The translations under genes were made by a program, and so were the position numbers. Source: Zhongshania marina (lineage in GTDB: Bacteria; Pseudomonadota; Gammaproteobacteria; Pseudomonadales; Spongiibacteraceae). From it: DNA of 64,000 bases. Of this stretch, positions 17,082 to 25,729 are shown one piece after another. Below the pieces are notes generated by a model. The model had not been told where the DNA came from. It searched no databases and saw only the letters and a list, made by a program, of their open reading frames with translations. How positions within the stretch are numbered: position 1 is the stretch's first letter; every line of letters begins with the position of its first letter. The DNA lies in the NCBI RefSeq assembly GCF_002915595.1, contig NZ_PQGG01000036.1:17039-81038 (forward strand). Direction: 5' to 3'.

Positions 17082-17117
17082 AAAGCCGCGTAACGAATAG
17101 TATCGATACGCGGCTTT
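17082..17117. terminator. Bidirectional terminator between convergent genes
   Basis: AAAGCCGCGTA (17082-17092) pairs perfectly with TACGCGGCTTT (17107-17117) over a 14-base loop, flanked by A and T residues. It separates membrane protein B from the leftward WS/DGAT gene. Confidence 0.85.
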
Positions 17118-17132
17118 GCAAATGTTGTATAA

Positions 17133-18506
17133 CTACAAACCTAGCGCCTCTTCCAGCTCATTCATTGCCTCACCACTGTATACAGCAATTCGTTGCATAG
17201 ACGGCAAGCTATCTCGGCAGGCGGTATAACCAATATTAATTTCATCGGCATAACTCGACATAGTGATATTCAAAGCCTGTCCATGAAACAGTACCGACGG
17301 GCCGTATATATGTTCAATTCTGGCACCATTAAAATACATACGCTGACGCGGCCCCATCACATTAGAAATAACCAAATTAGATGCTGGCCTTAAATAGCCG
17401 CCTAAACCCAAAATCGTTTCGGTAATATAGGGTGCCAATACAATAGAGGTATATGCCTCAATGGCATCTACCGTAAGCGTACTTTGCAATGATTTTGCAG
17501 ACTCGGTCGACTGGCTTACGGCCTTCAGCCGCGCTAATGGATCATCAAGATCAGTACCCAAGGTCGCGTAAACAAAACTCAGGGCATTGCCAATGGCATC
17601 ATCACCCGCCGGACGAATACTCACAGGAATCTGGCCCACTAACGATTTCTTAGGCAATACATTCTGCTCGCTCAAATAACGACGCAATGCCGCACCGGTA
17701 ACCGCAAGAAACACATCGTTAATTTTTACCCCCGCTTTATCTGCAATACGCTTCAATTGCGCCAACTCAAAACGCTGGGTTGCATAGCGACGATGCGGAG
17801 AAATTCTGCCATTCAAGACCGACTTTGGCCCTTGATAAGGGGCAAAAAGCGATGAATTAGCATTGAGGTAGGCCTCTTTACCAAGAGTAGACAGTGCGCG
17901 GCGAATATTAGACAACCTAGCCCAAGCAGACACTTGGCTTGCAGCTGTCTGCTTTTTTAATTTTGCCGCGGCAAGTTTTTCAGGCGACGACTTTAGGCCA
18001 ATTGTCCAGGGCGCAGGCATATTTCGCGCATCAGGATCGGTGCTAAAACATTTCGCCATCAACATCGACGCCGCCATACCATCCATTTGGGCATGGTGGA
18101 GTTTTAAATAAATCGCAAAGCGACCACCCCCGATGCCTTCAATGACATAACATTGCCAAAGAGGCTTCTTTCTATCGAGTTTATGTGAGTGCAGCCGCGA
18201 TACCATAATCCCCAGCTCGGCCTCGCCGCCCGGCGCTGGCAGTGCGCTGTGGCGCAGATGGTATTCCATATCGAGTTGATCGTTGGGCGTGATTTCCCAG
18301 CGAGGGATAAGCCCCTTGGCCAAGCGATAATTAAACGGCGGTGCAAACGTAAGGGATTTTCGCCACTCAGCAACCAGGCGCTGCACAAAGCCTTCATCAC
18401 CCTCTGGGCAACTCATAAAGATTAAAGGACCAAAATGCGCAGGCGCTTGTTCTTTCTCGACGTACAACCATGCGGCATCCATTGGGTTAATCGCAACGCG
18501 TTCCAT
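17133..18506 (-). CDS. Wax ester synthase/diacylglycerol acyltransferase (WS/DGAT)
   Basis: A 457-residue O-acyltransferase. The catalytic HHxxxDG motif is present as HHAQMDG at residues 137-143, and the family's later conserved ND-x-F-L-A-x2-TGALR-type region appears as INDVFLAVTGAALRRYL. The C-terminal SNVMGPR element is also typical. The enzyme transfers an acyl group from acyl-CoA to fatty alcohol or diacylglycerol, making wax esters or triacylglycerols for storage, at the inner face of the membrane. It has a regulon palindrome 96 bp upstream, which ties storage-lipid synthesis to the catabolic genes and suggests acyl-CoA excess from the substrate is stored. Confidence 0.93.
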   Translation of the reverse strand: MERVAINPMDAAWLYVEKEQAPAHFGPLIFMSCPEGDEGFVQRLVAEWRKSLTFAPPFNYRLAKGLIPRWEITPNDQLDMEYHLRHSALPAPGGEAELGIMVSRLHSHKLDRKKPLWQCYVIEGIGGGRFAIYLKLHHAQMDGMAASMLMAKCFSTDPDARNMPAPWTIGLKSSPEKLAAAKLKKQTAASQVSAWARLSNIRRALSTLGKEAYLNANSSLFAPYQGPKSVLNGRISPHRRYATQRFELAQLKRIADKAGVKINDVFLAVTGAALRRYLSEQNVLPKKSLVGQIPVSIRPAGDDAIGNALSFVYATLGTDLDDPLARLKAVSQSTESAKSLQSTLTVDAIEAYTSIVLAPYITETILGLGGYLRPASNLVISNVMGPRQRMYFNGARIEHIYGPSVLFHGQALNITMSSYADEINIGYTACRDSLPSMQRIAVYSGEAMNELEEALGL

Positions 18507-18856
18507 AAAACTATCCTTATGTGTTGTTTCGCCGTATTACAGGCTAAATTTAGCTCGGTACCGCTCACCTACCTACAATGCAATACTTTGCGCCAAGCAG
18601 TATCGTCGTATTTGACGATATTCAAAATGGCAGGCTCTCCACCCCTCCCGCCAACTACCAGGTAGCTGAAAATACCTGACAGAAACTTTTAAACGACCAA
18701 ATGTAAAGCCGAAAATATCGACTTTTCTACCTAATCTCGCCTTATTTAAGGTAAAATATTTACATTCGATTCTTATGAAAATAGATCGTGTTGAGAGTCA
18801 AACGGCGATACCCTCTCCGCACAGATTTCGCAGTTAATATTAGGTAGGAAACACTA
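18507..18856. promoter_or_regulatory. Divergent control region between WS/DGAT and TetR
   Basis: A 350-base non-coding region carrying the palindrome at 18603-18618 and AT-rich sequence near 18690-18780 that could hold the TetR promoter. I see no credible gene in it. Confidence 0.5.
18603..18618. promoter_or_regulatory. Regulon palindrome before WS/DGAT
   Basis: TCGTCG-TATT-TGACGA has one mismatch to the consensus; the longer repeat TATCGTC/GACGATA at 18601-18620 is perfect with a six-base spacer. It is 96 bp upstream of the WS/DGAT start. Confidence 0.7.
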
Positions 18857-19468
18857 TTGTCCACCCGTAAAGCAAGTAACAAGAACGCCAGAAATATCAT
18901 TCTTGAGGTGTCGACCCAGCTCTTTGCCAGACACGGTTTTGACGGCGTAACCATGCGCCAGATTGCGACCGAATCAGGCTTTTCTATGCCATCAATTTAC
19001 CATCACTTTGGCAATAAAGAAGACCTATTCAAAGCCGTTGAAGAAGAAATGTACAGTGCTCACGCAGCAAACCTGCTACACCAGATCAACGCCAATGCCA
19101 CCCCTGAAGAGCGTTTAAATAAATTCCTCTTCGCCATGTTTGAGCGCCTAGACTCAAACCCAGACTACCTAAAACTCCTGCAGCGAAACCTAGTAGACGG
19201 CTGGGAAGAAAACCAAGTTTTCCTCGTCGAAATGTCCCTGCAAAACGTAGTCAATGAACTTCGCCTGCTTCTCAATCAATACTCCCCAGGCAAAGGGGAT
19301 GGCATTACGCCAGTAGCTATTTTTTCGATGATTCTCGGCTTTGTTACCATGACGCCGGTAATACGCCATCTCAAAAATAACGCAGCAAGCATCAGTGAAG
19401 ACGACCCTCTACAGCGCAAAGTATTCGTCAATGCGGTGATGGATTTCATCAAATCTAACCAGCAATAA
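18857..19468 (+). CDS. TetR/AcrR-family transcriptional regulator
   Basis: A 203-residue regulator starting at TTG, with AGGAA eight bases ahead. The N-terminal helix-turn-helix reads GFDGVTMRQIATESGFSMPSIYHHFGNKEDLFKAV, a textbook TetR pattern. The C-terminal domain (PVIRHLKNN and following) resembles the C-terminal domain group found in fatty-acid and solvent-responsive TetR proteins. It is divergent from WS/DGAT and precedes the SDR/LuxR pair, so it may control lipid or pathway genes in response to an acyl-CoA-like ligand. Ligand and targets are inferred only. Confidence 0.9.
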   Translation: MSTRKASNKNARNIILEVSTQLFARHGFDGVTMRQIATESGFSMPSIYHHFGNKEDLFKAVEEEMYSAHAANLLHQINANATPEERLNKFLFAMFERLDSNPDYLKLLQRNLVDGWEENQVFLVEMSLQNVVNELRLLLNQYSPGKGDGITPVAIFSMILGFVTMTPVIRHLKNNAASISEDDPLQRKVFVNAVMDFIKSNQQ

Positions 19469-19533
19469 ATTGCCACCGAGAAAGACCATTTTAGTGCTGT
19501 AAGTTGCCAAATCCACACACGATAGCTGCAAAC

Positions 19534-19549
19534 TCGTCGCATCCGACGA
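19534..19549. promoter_or_regulatory. Regulon palindrome before the SDR-LuxR pair
   Basis: TCGTCG-CATC-CGACGA is perfect, and one further base pair (C/G) extends each arm (19533-19550). It is 74 bp upstream of the SDR start, consistent with autoregulation of the downstream LuxR-type activator. Confidence 0.78.
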
Positions 19550-19623
19550 GACAGCAAATCTCCTTACTCCTTAGTATTAGGGCTTATTTTTTCACCCCAA
19601 AATAAGTGACTCAGGAGACCGTA

Positions 19624-20385
19624 ATGGCTGGGCAAGTTTTGTTTATCACAGGTGCAGGAAGCGGCATCGGTCAGCTCTCGGCAAAACGGGCTCTGCAAAG
19701 CGGCTGGAAGGTCGCCGCCGTCGACGTCAACCAGCAAGGTTTAGATGCATTAGGTGCAAACTCCGACACGCTCCTAAAGCTACTCTGCGATATTACCGAC
19801 CCACTCGCGGTTCAAAGCGCCGTCGAGCAATGTGAAAACATTCTTGGCCCCATCGACAGATTAACCAACGCCGCAGCGATTATGCCCCTGAGTGAAATCA
19901 TGGATCAGGGTGGCGACATGATCCACCGCATTATGAACATCAACTACGGTGGCATGGTCAACGTCAGCCAAGCTGCTCTGCCCAAAATGCTAGCGCGCGG
20001 ACGGGGCGAGTTTATAAATTACGCATCAATGGCTGGGCACTGGCCCATTTTATATATGGGCGCCTACAATGCCTCTAAACATGCTGTTGCGGCCTACACC
20101 GAAGTACTGTTTCACGAAACCCGCAATAGCGGTGTGCGCATAGTTTGTGTTTGCCCCCCCATTGTGGCAACCCCCCTACTTGAGCAAGCCAAAAGCTGCT
20201 GGCCCAAAATTTTTGACATCTTTCCACCCATCACGCCAGAAACCGTTCTCGATGAAATAGAACGCAAATTACCTGGCAAATCGCTGTGGGTATTCCCTGG
20301 CCCAATGACCAGAATGAGCTGGATTTTGCGGCGCTGGATGCCAAGTACCGTATGGCGACTGGTGCACCGTATCGAAAAGCGCTGA
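19624..20385 (+). CDS. Short-chain dehydrogenase/reductase (SDR)
   Basis: A 253-residue SDR. The ATG at 19624 is chosen over an upstream GTG at 19606 because AGGAGA ends six bases before it and the fold begins at once (AGQVLFITGAGSGIG). TGAGSGIG is the cofactor motif, VDVNQQG follows beta-2, the NAA variant of NAG appears in LTNAAAIMP, and YNASKHA holds the catalytic Tyr and Lys. The C-terminal 60 residues are longer than the minimal core and contain a hydrophobic/basic stretch near the end, possibly for membrane contact. It lies 99 bp upstream of the LuxR activator on the same strand. It probably oxidises an alcohol intermediate. Confidence 0.9.
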   Translation: MAGQVLFITGAGSGIGQLSAKRALQSGWKVAAVDVNQQGLDALGANSDTLLKLLCDITDPLAVQSAVEQCENILGPIDRLTNAAAIMPLSEIMDQGGDMIHRIMNINYGGMVNVSQAALPKMLARGRGEFINYASMAGHWPILYMGAYNASKHAVAAYTEVLFHETRNSGVRIVCVCPPIVATPLLEQAKSCWPKIFDIFPPITPETVLDEIERKLPGKSLWVFPGPMTRMSWILRRWMPSTVWRLVHRIEKR

Positions 20386-20484
20386 ACGCGTTGACCCCGA
20401 GTATTGATTCTGCAAAACTCTTATCACTAAATAACGATGAGAGACACGGAGCTTTAGCCCTAAAAGCGACGCTGCGACCACTAC

Positions 20485-23226
20485 ATGAGCAGAAAAAAAG
20501 CCAACAACGTGCCCAAAAAAGTAGCGCCGAGCGCCTCGGAAAATACTAGTCAAGCCAATGCCAGCAAACACAATCTCAGCTCTCGTATCGCCAAGGCAAA
20601 AACCATTCCGCCACGACGGGCCGCAAACAGCTTAACGCGGCAATGCATCGCAGATTACGAGCAAGACCTAGATGCCAGCCGCCTTGTTGTCATACAAGCG
20701 CCGGCGGGCTTCGGCAAAACAACGGCAATGATGCAGCTCGTAGATGCAGATCGCCGAATGGGCAATGCAGTCGCATGGCTGACCTTAGACGACAGCGATA
20801 ACGACGTATCCCGTTTTTTGCGTGGTTTCACCTTGGCAATGGCAAACGCCAATCCAGAGACTCCCCTACCCGGCACTAGCACCTCTCGCAATGCCGAGCT
20901 GGCCAACTGGATTATCGACAGCATTGAGGCTGCCGAAAACCCCACTAGTATTTATTTCGACAATTTCGAAGTTCTGCAAAACCCTGTCGTAATTGGTCTA
21001 ATACAACGCGGCACCAACTCTTTGCCGCCCGGCTCACGCTGTATTATTGGCAGCAGAAGAAGTCCCGACCTAGGCTTGGCCAAATTGCGCGCCAAAGGTC
21101 AATTGATAGAATTCAATGCCAATGATTTACGATTTTCTCAAGAAGAAGCCGCCTCATACCTTAGCTCACAACGCGGCGTTAATCTCAATACCCAGCAGCT
21201 AAACCACTTATACAGCAGCACAGAAGGTTGGGCTGTCGCCCTGTCGCTTGCCTCAATGGCACTTCACGGCCGCAGCAATACCGACGAATTCATCAATTCC
21301 TTTTCAGGATCTAACGCCGCTGTTGCATCGTACCTCGCCGAAGATGTATTGAGCGCACTACCTGAAGATGTACAAAAGTTTTTATTACAAATTAGTATTT
21401 TGGACGAGATCAAAGAAGATTTATGTAACGCCCTCTGCCAACGTGAAGACAGCCTCACCTTGCTACAGCAGCTCTATGAACAAAATATTTTCGTCTCGCT
21501 AGCGGATGAGCAAAATCAAGTTTACAGCTTCCATGCGCTTTTCCATGACTTTCTGAGCAACCAGCTCCGCAAGGAATACCCTCAAGAAGTAGCCACCTTG
21601 CATGCCCGTGCCGCAGATGTATACCTCGCGGACGACCGCCCCATACCCGGCATACGCCACTGCCTAAAATCGGAACAATATACTCGGTCAATCGAGCTTA
21701 TTCGGAAAAATACCAAACGCTTTTTAAATGATGGTCGACTGCGTTTGCTCGCCGGATTTCTAGCGCATTTACCCAATAGTGAAATTGAAAACAATCCCGA
21801 CTTAAAACTGATTAAAGCCTGGAGTACAGCGTTTACCAGAAGCCCGCGAGAAGCGCTGAATATTATTGGTGAGCTCAATCCAGAAGCCTTAACAAATGAC
21901 GACACCGCTAATCTGATGGTGCTACGACCAATGCTATTAGGCATGATGGATAATATCGACGAAGGTCATCGACTAGGCTTGGACGCGCTGCCCATTGTTA
22001 GCAAGGACAATCATTTTGCCCGAGCCATGTTGTCTCAAGCACTGACACAAACCAGTATTATTATGGGCGAGCACGACGCAGCCCGAGGCTATGTAGACCA
22101 AGCGCGAGGAAGTGAATCTGGCGGTGCCGGCACCTTTGGCGCCGTGCTCGCAGAATCTGCCGAAGGCTTGCTAGATTTAATGAAGGGCCATTTAAAGCAA
22201 GCCACCCAACGCATGCGACATGCAATGGACACATTTTCCGCGTCGCGCAAAGGAGACCGCCGAGGCATTACTCTTGCAGCCATTCAGCTTGGCGAAGCAT
22301 TATATGAAGCGGATGAAATAGACGAAGCCCGAAAACTATTCGACGCTTACGCACCCCTAGTGCGCGACATCGGTCCGGCAGACGCTCTGATAAGCGCCCA
22401 CATCCTCCATGCCAGAATCCTTTTCGACACCGATCACGATAGCGCCTTTGAATTATTAACCGAGCTAGAAAATCGAGGTCACGCCCTACAACTTCCTAGA
22501 GTAGTTGCCTCTGCACGATTACAACGTGCCAATTTTTGGCTTAGCAATGGCAATATCGACGGCGCCGATGAACAAATTAGACTCGCTGAGCAAGGCTTTA
22601 ACTGGCCCGATCTGAGCACTCGCTGGTATATCGCCAACGACAGCCTAACACCGGAAATATGCCGCCTACGCTGGAACTTACGCAGCGGAAAAGTGGGGCT
22701 GGCACTACCAAAACTCAGAGACGCGCTAAAAGAAGCAGAACGCACCCAGCACGTCAGACGCGCCTTAAAATTAAGAATTTTACTCGCCGAAGCCCAGCAC
22801 GAAGATGGTCAGCGCAATATGGCGCTTCGCACAATGGGTCGCGCCGTACGTATGGCAAATGAAGAAGGCTTTATACGCACATTTATAGAAGAAGGGCCAA
22901 AAGTCACGTCACTATTGCGCGACATGCAGCAACAGGGCTCAGACGCTGACTTCTCTTTAGGGGAGAATCTAGAACGGCGGCTTTCCAGCCTTTCGCAGCA
23001 AACCAATGCCGCCGTCGGAAATATGCCCGCCGACCCACTAACACCCAAAGAGCTACAGGTCTTGGCACTACTAGCCGAAGGTCTATCTAATATTGCAATG
23101 TCAGAACGCTTATTCGTTTCTGAATCAACGGTTCGCACCCACCTCCGTAGCATCAACCTCAAATTAAACGCAGGTAACCGCACCGAAGCAGTAGTGATAG
23201 CACGCCGTATGGGCTTAATCACTTAA
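20485..23226 (+). CDS. MalT/AlkS-like large ATP-binding LuxR regulator (LAL family)
   Basis: A 913-residue signal-transducing ATPase. Residues 72-80 form the Walker A motif APAGFGKTT, with a WLTLDDSDND segment following and a STAND-type module to about residue 330. The middle (about 330-830) consists of helical TPR-like repeats of the MalT kind. The C-terminal 65 residues (LTPKELQVLALLAEGLSNIAMS, then LFVSESTVRTHLRSINLKL) form a LuxR helix-turn-helix. Family members such as MalT and AlkS are ATP- and inducer-dependent activators; AlkS controls alkane degradation. Its own operon carries the TCGTCG-N4-CGACGA palindrome. It is the best candidate in the window to bind that site and activate the whole catabolic set. 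This is inference, not shown. Confidence 0.92.
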   Translation: MSRKKANNVPKKVAPSASENTSQANASKHNLSSRIAKAKTIPPRRAANSLTRQCIADYEQDLDASRLVVIQAPAGFGKTTAMMQLVDADRRMGNAVAWLTLDDSDNDVSRFLRGFTLAMANANPETPLPGTSTSRNAELANWIIDSIEAAENPTSIYFDNFEVLQNPVVIGLIQRGTNSLPPGSRCIIGSRRSPDLGLAKLRAKGQLIEFNANDLRFSQEEAASYLSSQRGVNLNTQQLNHLYSSTEGWAVALSLASMALHGRSNTDEFINSFSGSNAAVASYLAEDVLSALPEDVQKFLLQISILDEIKEDLCNALCQREDSLTLLQQLYEQNIFVSLADEQNQVYSFHALFHDFLSNQLRKEYPQEVATLHARAADVYLADDRPIPGIRHCLKSEQYTRSIELIRKNTKRFLNDGRLRLLAGFLAHLPNSEIENNPDLKLIKAWSTAFTRSPREALNIIGELNPEALTNDDTANLMVLRPMLLGMMDNIDEGHRLGLDALPIVSKDNHFARAMLSQALTQTSIIMGEHDAARGYVDQARGSESGGAGTFGAVLAESAEGLLDLMKGHLKQATQRMRHAMDTFSASRKGDRRGITLAAIQLGEALYEADEIDEARKLFDAYAPLVRDIGPADALISAHILHARILFDTDHDSAFELLTELENRGHALQLPRVVASARLQRANFWLSNGNIDGADEQIRLAEQGFNWPDLSTRWYIANDSLTPEICRLRWNLRSGKVGLALPKLRDALKEAERTQHVRRALKLRILLAEAQHEDGQRNMALRTMGRAVRMANEEGFIRTFIEEGPKVTSLLRDMQQQGSDADFSLGENLERRLSSLSQQTNAAVGNMPADPLTPKELQVLALLAEGLSNIAMSERLFVSESTVRTHLRSINLKLNAGNRTEAVVIARRMGLIT

Positions 23227-23387
23227 GTACGCGCAACGCGTGTTAAACAAAGCCTGCGCAGCGCATCCAAGTAGTGGTGATTTATTCTCTAAATCACATG
23301 AGTAAACCTAAAGTCGCAGCTAGATTGATTTGTGGCTAGGCAGCAGCATGATCATGTCATACCTTTCGGATTACCTAAGGATCCGCC

Positions 23388-23641
23388 ATGAGCATGCATC
23401 GAAAAATAATCACACTAACAGAACAACAAGAAACTTGGTGAAGCGTCAGATTGATGATGGCCAATTCGGCAACGACAGCGAATACATCTGCCACCCCATC
23501 AGGCAAGATCAGCATTCCCAAGAGCGCCTTTTCGAATTTAGACAGGCACTTAAGAAGGGTGAGGCCAGCGGTAAATCGCGCCCGCTAGATATGTCTGCTG
23601 TTAAAAGAACTGGACGTAAACTTATCAAAGCTGCTGACTAG
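23388..23641 (+). pseudogene. parD: Frameshifted ParD-type antitoxin
   Basis: An AAGG seven bases upstream precedes ATG 23388, which opens MSMHRKIITLTEQQETW and then hits TGA. One base further over, the reading continues VKRQIDDGQFGNDSEYICHPIRQDQ and ends RTGRKLIKAAD at 23641. Joined, this is a normal ParD/CC2985-type antitoxin of about 85 residues (DSEYI-x3-IRRDQ, ALKKGEASG). A lost G in TGGGTGAAG would explain the break. ParD neutralises and autoregulates a ParE gyrase toxin. The next 170 bases contain the decayed toxin, so the module is dead. Integrity depends on the base call here; a sequencing error is possible for the antitoxin but not for the two stops in the toxin. Confidence 0.8.
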
Positions 23642-23652
23642 AGCGCGGCCTT

Positions 23653-23808
23653 GAAATAGCGCCAGAGACGGAATCTGATCTCGTCGATATTTAGCTCTAC
23701 ACTTGCGCCGAGTGGGGTGTTGATCAAGCGGATAAGTAATTGGATCAAATAAAGTGGGCCGAGGAAGCTCCAGATTTTGATGACGATACCGTTCTGAAAA
23801 ATGTGTAA
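23653..23808 (+). pseudogene. parE: Decayed ParE-type toxin remnant
   Basis: Starting right after parD, one frame reads IAPETESDLVDI, then TAG at 23692 where family members have Trp, LYTCAEWGVDQADK, then TAA at 23737 where they have Tyr, LDQI, and then unrelated KWAEEAPDFDDD to a TAA at 23806. This is the N-terminal third of a RelE/ParE toxin (typical SPEAExDLxDIWxYTxxxWGxxQADxYLDQL). Two nonsense mutations and the loss of the C-terminal catalytic half make it non-functional. Confidence 0.75.
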
Positions 23809-23949
23809 GCGGGCGTTTAAAATTGCAGAAAACCGCTAACTCCCGTTCAGTTTTAAGTTTTTACCGTCCTGCAATTTCCCAATCAACCAGCGCTTATTCA
23901 CTCCAAAACCGCTACAGCATTTTAGAGTGAACAGCGCCGAACTTTACCG

Positions 23950-25518
23950 CTATTGCGCCAGCTTGCGGTACTCATCAATGAGCAAACGCTTTAGCAATTT
24001 GCCATTTGGCTCGCGTGGCAGCTCAGCGCGAAAGTCGATTTCTCGCGGGCACTTGATTGACGACAATTGCTCGCGACAGTAGTCCTTAAGCTCTTCTACC
24101 AAGGCATCGCTCGGCTCAATGCCCGGCTCCAGTTGCACCACCGCGCGTACTTCTTCGCCAAAATCAGGATGTGGTGTACCGATAACGGCAACATCATAAA
24201 TTGCTGGATGACTAATCATCCAGTTTTCGGTTTCTTGCGGGTATACATTCACGCCGCCAGAAATAATCATATTGCTCTTGCGATCGGTGAGGTACAAAAA
24301 GCCTTCTTCATCTAAATGGCCAATATCGCCTACGGTAGACCAGCCTTTATCGTTGAAGGCTTCAGCAGTTTTCGACTCATCATTGTGATAGCTAAATTTC
24401 GTGCCGTCGGCAAAATACACCAAGCCGTCTTCGCCAGCCGGTAATTCATTGCCCTCTTCATCTAGAATATGTGGCACGCCTAGTAGTGGCCGCCCCACGG
24501 TGCCCGGATGATCGAGCCACGCCTTGCTATCGGTAAAGGTCATGCCGATCGCCTCGGTGCAGGAGTAGTATTCAAAAATAATTGGCCCCCACCAATCGAT
24601 CATGGCTTGCTTGGTGGCAATAGGGCACGGCGCTGCCGCGTGAACCGCCACTTTTTGTGACGATAAATCGTAGCGATCTCTGACTTCTTTCGGCAAACCC
24701 AAAATTCTATGGAACATCGTTGGTACCCACTGACTATGGGTAACACCGTATTTTTCGATAGCCGCCAAAGCGCCCTCGGCATCGAATTTTTCCATAATAA
24801 TCACTGTGCCGCCTAGGGTGGTCACGCCCTGCCCCCACTTCATCGGCGCGGCGTGATAATGCGGTGCGGGTGAAAGGTAAACAGAATCTTCGCCAACCCC
24901 AAAACCTCTTTGCATCAAGGTGGCAATCATAGACGAACTACCCAAAGGCAAGCCGGTCATCGCTGGCTTAACGCCTTTTGGCTTACCTGTAGTGCCCGAT
25001 GAATACAGCATTTCGCTGCCCTCAAAGGTGCCTTTAATTGGGCTGGCTTCAAAGGCGGAAATCGCATCATCCAAGACTTGCAATCCGGCCACTGGGTCTA
25101 AACTATAAATGCGCGGTGGGTTCTCAATACCGCGAATCGCGTCCAATACGGGGCCAGCGGTTTTAGCACTAACAATAAGCACCTTTGCTTCACAATCACT
25201 TACAATATACGCCGCTTCAGCAGGCGTCAGACGCGTACTAACAAAGGTATAGTACAAGCCGGCGTAATGAGCGCCCCATTGCACGGCTGGGCATTCCAAA
25301 CGATTTTCGAGCATATAGGCAACGTGCTCACCGGTCTTTAGCCCCAACCACTGGTACATGCGGCCTAGGCGGTTTGCAAAAGCATCTAGCTCGCCATAAC
25401 TCATACTTTGGCCAGATTCAGCCATCGTCACCGCTGCCTTATCAGCAAGACGTGGCAGTAAACCGCCTGGGAACGCAGTGGCTGGCGATGGTGTTTGTTG
25501 TGCTTGTTCTTGTTTCAA
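23950..25518 (-). CDS. AMP-forming acyl-CoA synthetase/ligase
   Basis: A 522-residue adenylate-forming enzyme. The ATP-binding P-loop YSSGTTGKPKG is at residues 172-182, a YxSTEA-type motif appears as YYSCTEAIG, the hinge/core motif is GWSTVGDIGHLDEEGFLYLTDRKSNMI, and the catalytic lysine region ends PREPNGKLLKR. It activates a carboxylic acid to its CoA thioester at the expense of ATP. Substrate class (long-chain, cyclic or aromatic side chain) is not deducible. It is divergent from an acyl-CoA dehydrogenase across a regulon palindrome, so the two probably perform the first two steps of a beta-oxidation route. Confidence 0.93.
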   Translation of the reverse strand: MKQEQAQQTPSPATAFPGGLLPRLADKAAVTMAESGQSMSYGELDAFANRLGRMYQWLGLKTGEHVAYMLENRLECPAVQWGAHYAGLYYTFVSTRLTPAEAAYIVSDCEAKVLIVSAKTAGPVLDAIRGIENPPRIYSLDPVAGLQVLDDAISAFEASPIKGTFEGSEMLYSSGTTGKPKGVKPAMTGLPLGSSSMIATLMQRGFGVGEDSVYLSPAPHYHAAPMKWGQGVTTLGGTVIIMEKFDAEGALAAIEKYGVTHSQWVPTMFHRILGLPKEVRDRYDLSSQKVAVHAAAPCPIATKQAMIDWWGPIIFEYYSCTEAIGMTFTDSKAWLDHPGTVGRPLLGVPHILDEEGNELPAGEDGLVYFADGTKFSYHNDESKTAEAFNDKGWSTVGDIGHLDEEGFLYLTDRKSNMIISGGVNVYPQETENWMISHPAIYDVAVIGTPHPDFGEEVRAVVQLEPGIEPSDALVEELKDYCREQLSSIKCPREIDFRAELPREPNGKLLKRLLIDEYRKLAQ

Positions 25519-25651
25519 AGCGGACCTCCCACAAAAACCTTGTGGCTATTTGACTAAGTGATAACAATGTCGAAATTCTTTGGTCATTTCTTACGTTAAA
25601 TAGACCGAATCGCAGTTACATTGATTCTTAGCAAAATACACCAAGAAGGAA

Positions 25652-25667
25652 TCGTCGGAAGCGACGA
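25652..25667. promoter_or_regulatory. Regulon palindrome between ligase and acyl-CoA dehydrogenase
   Basis: TCGTCG-GAAG-CGACGA is perfect and extends by one A/T pair on each side (25651-25668). It is 133 bp from the ligase start and 62 bp from the dehydrogenase start, so it can serve both directions. Confidence 0.8.
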
Positions 25668-25729
25668 TAACAGCATTCCAGTGGCGACATACCATAGATA
25701 CATGTCTCACAACATGTATAACTAAGCCC

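Noticed and set aside
20286..20549. 87-codon frame bridging the SDR and LuxR genes.
   Set aside because: It overlaps both in another frame, lacks a domain and has no ribosome-binding site.
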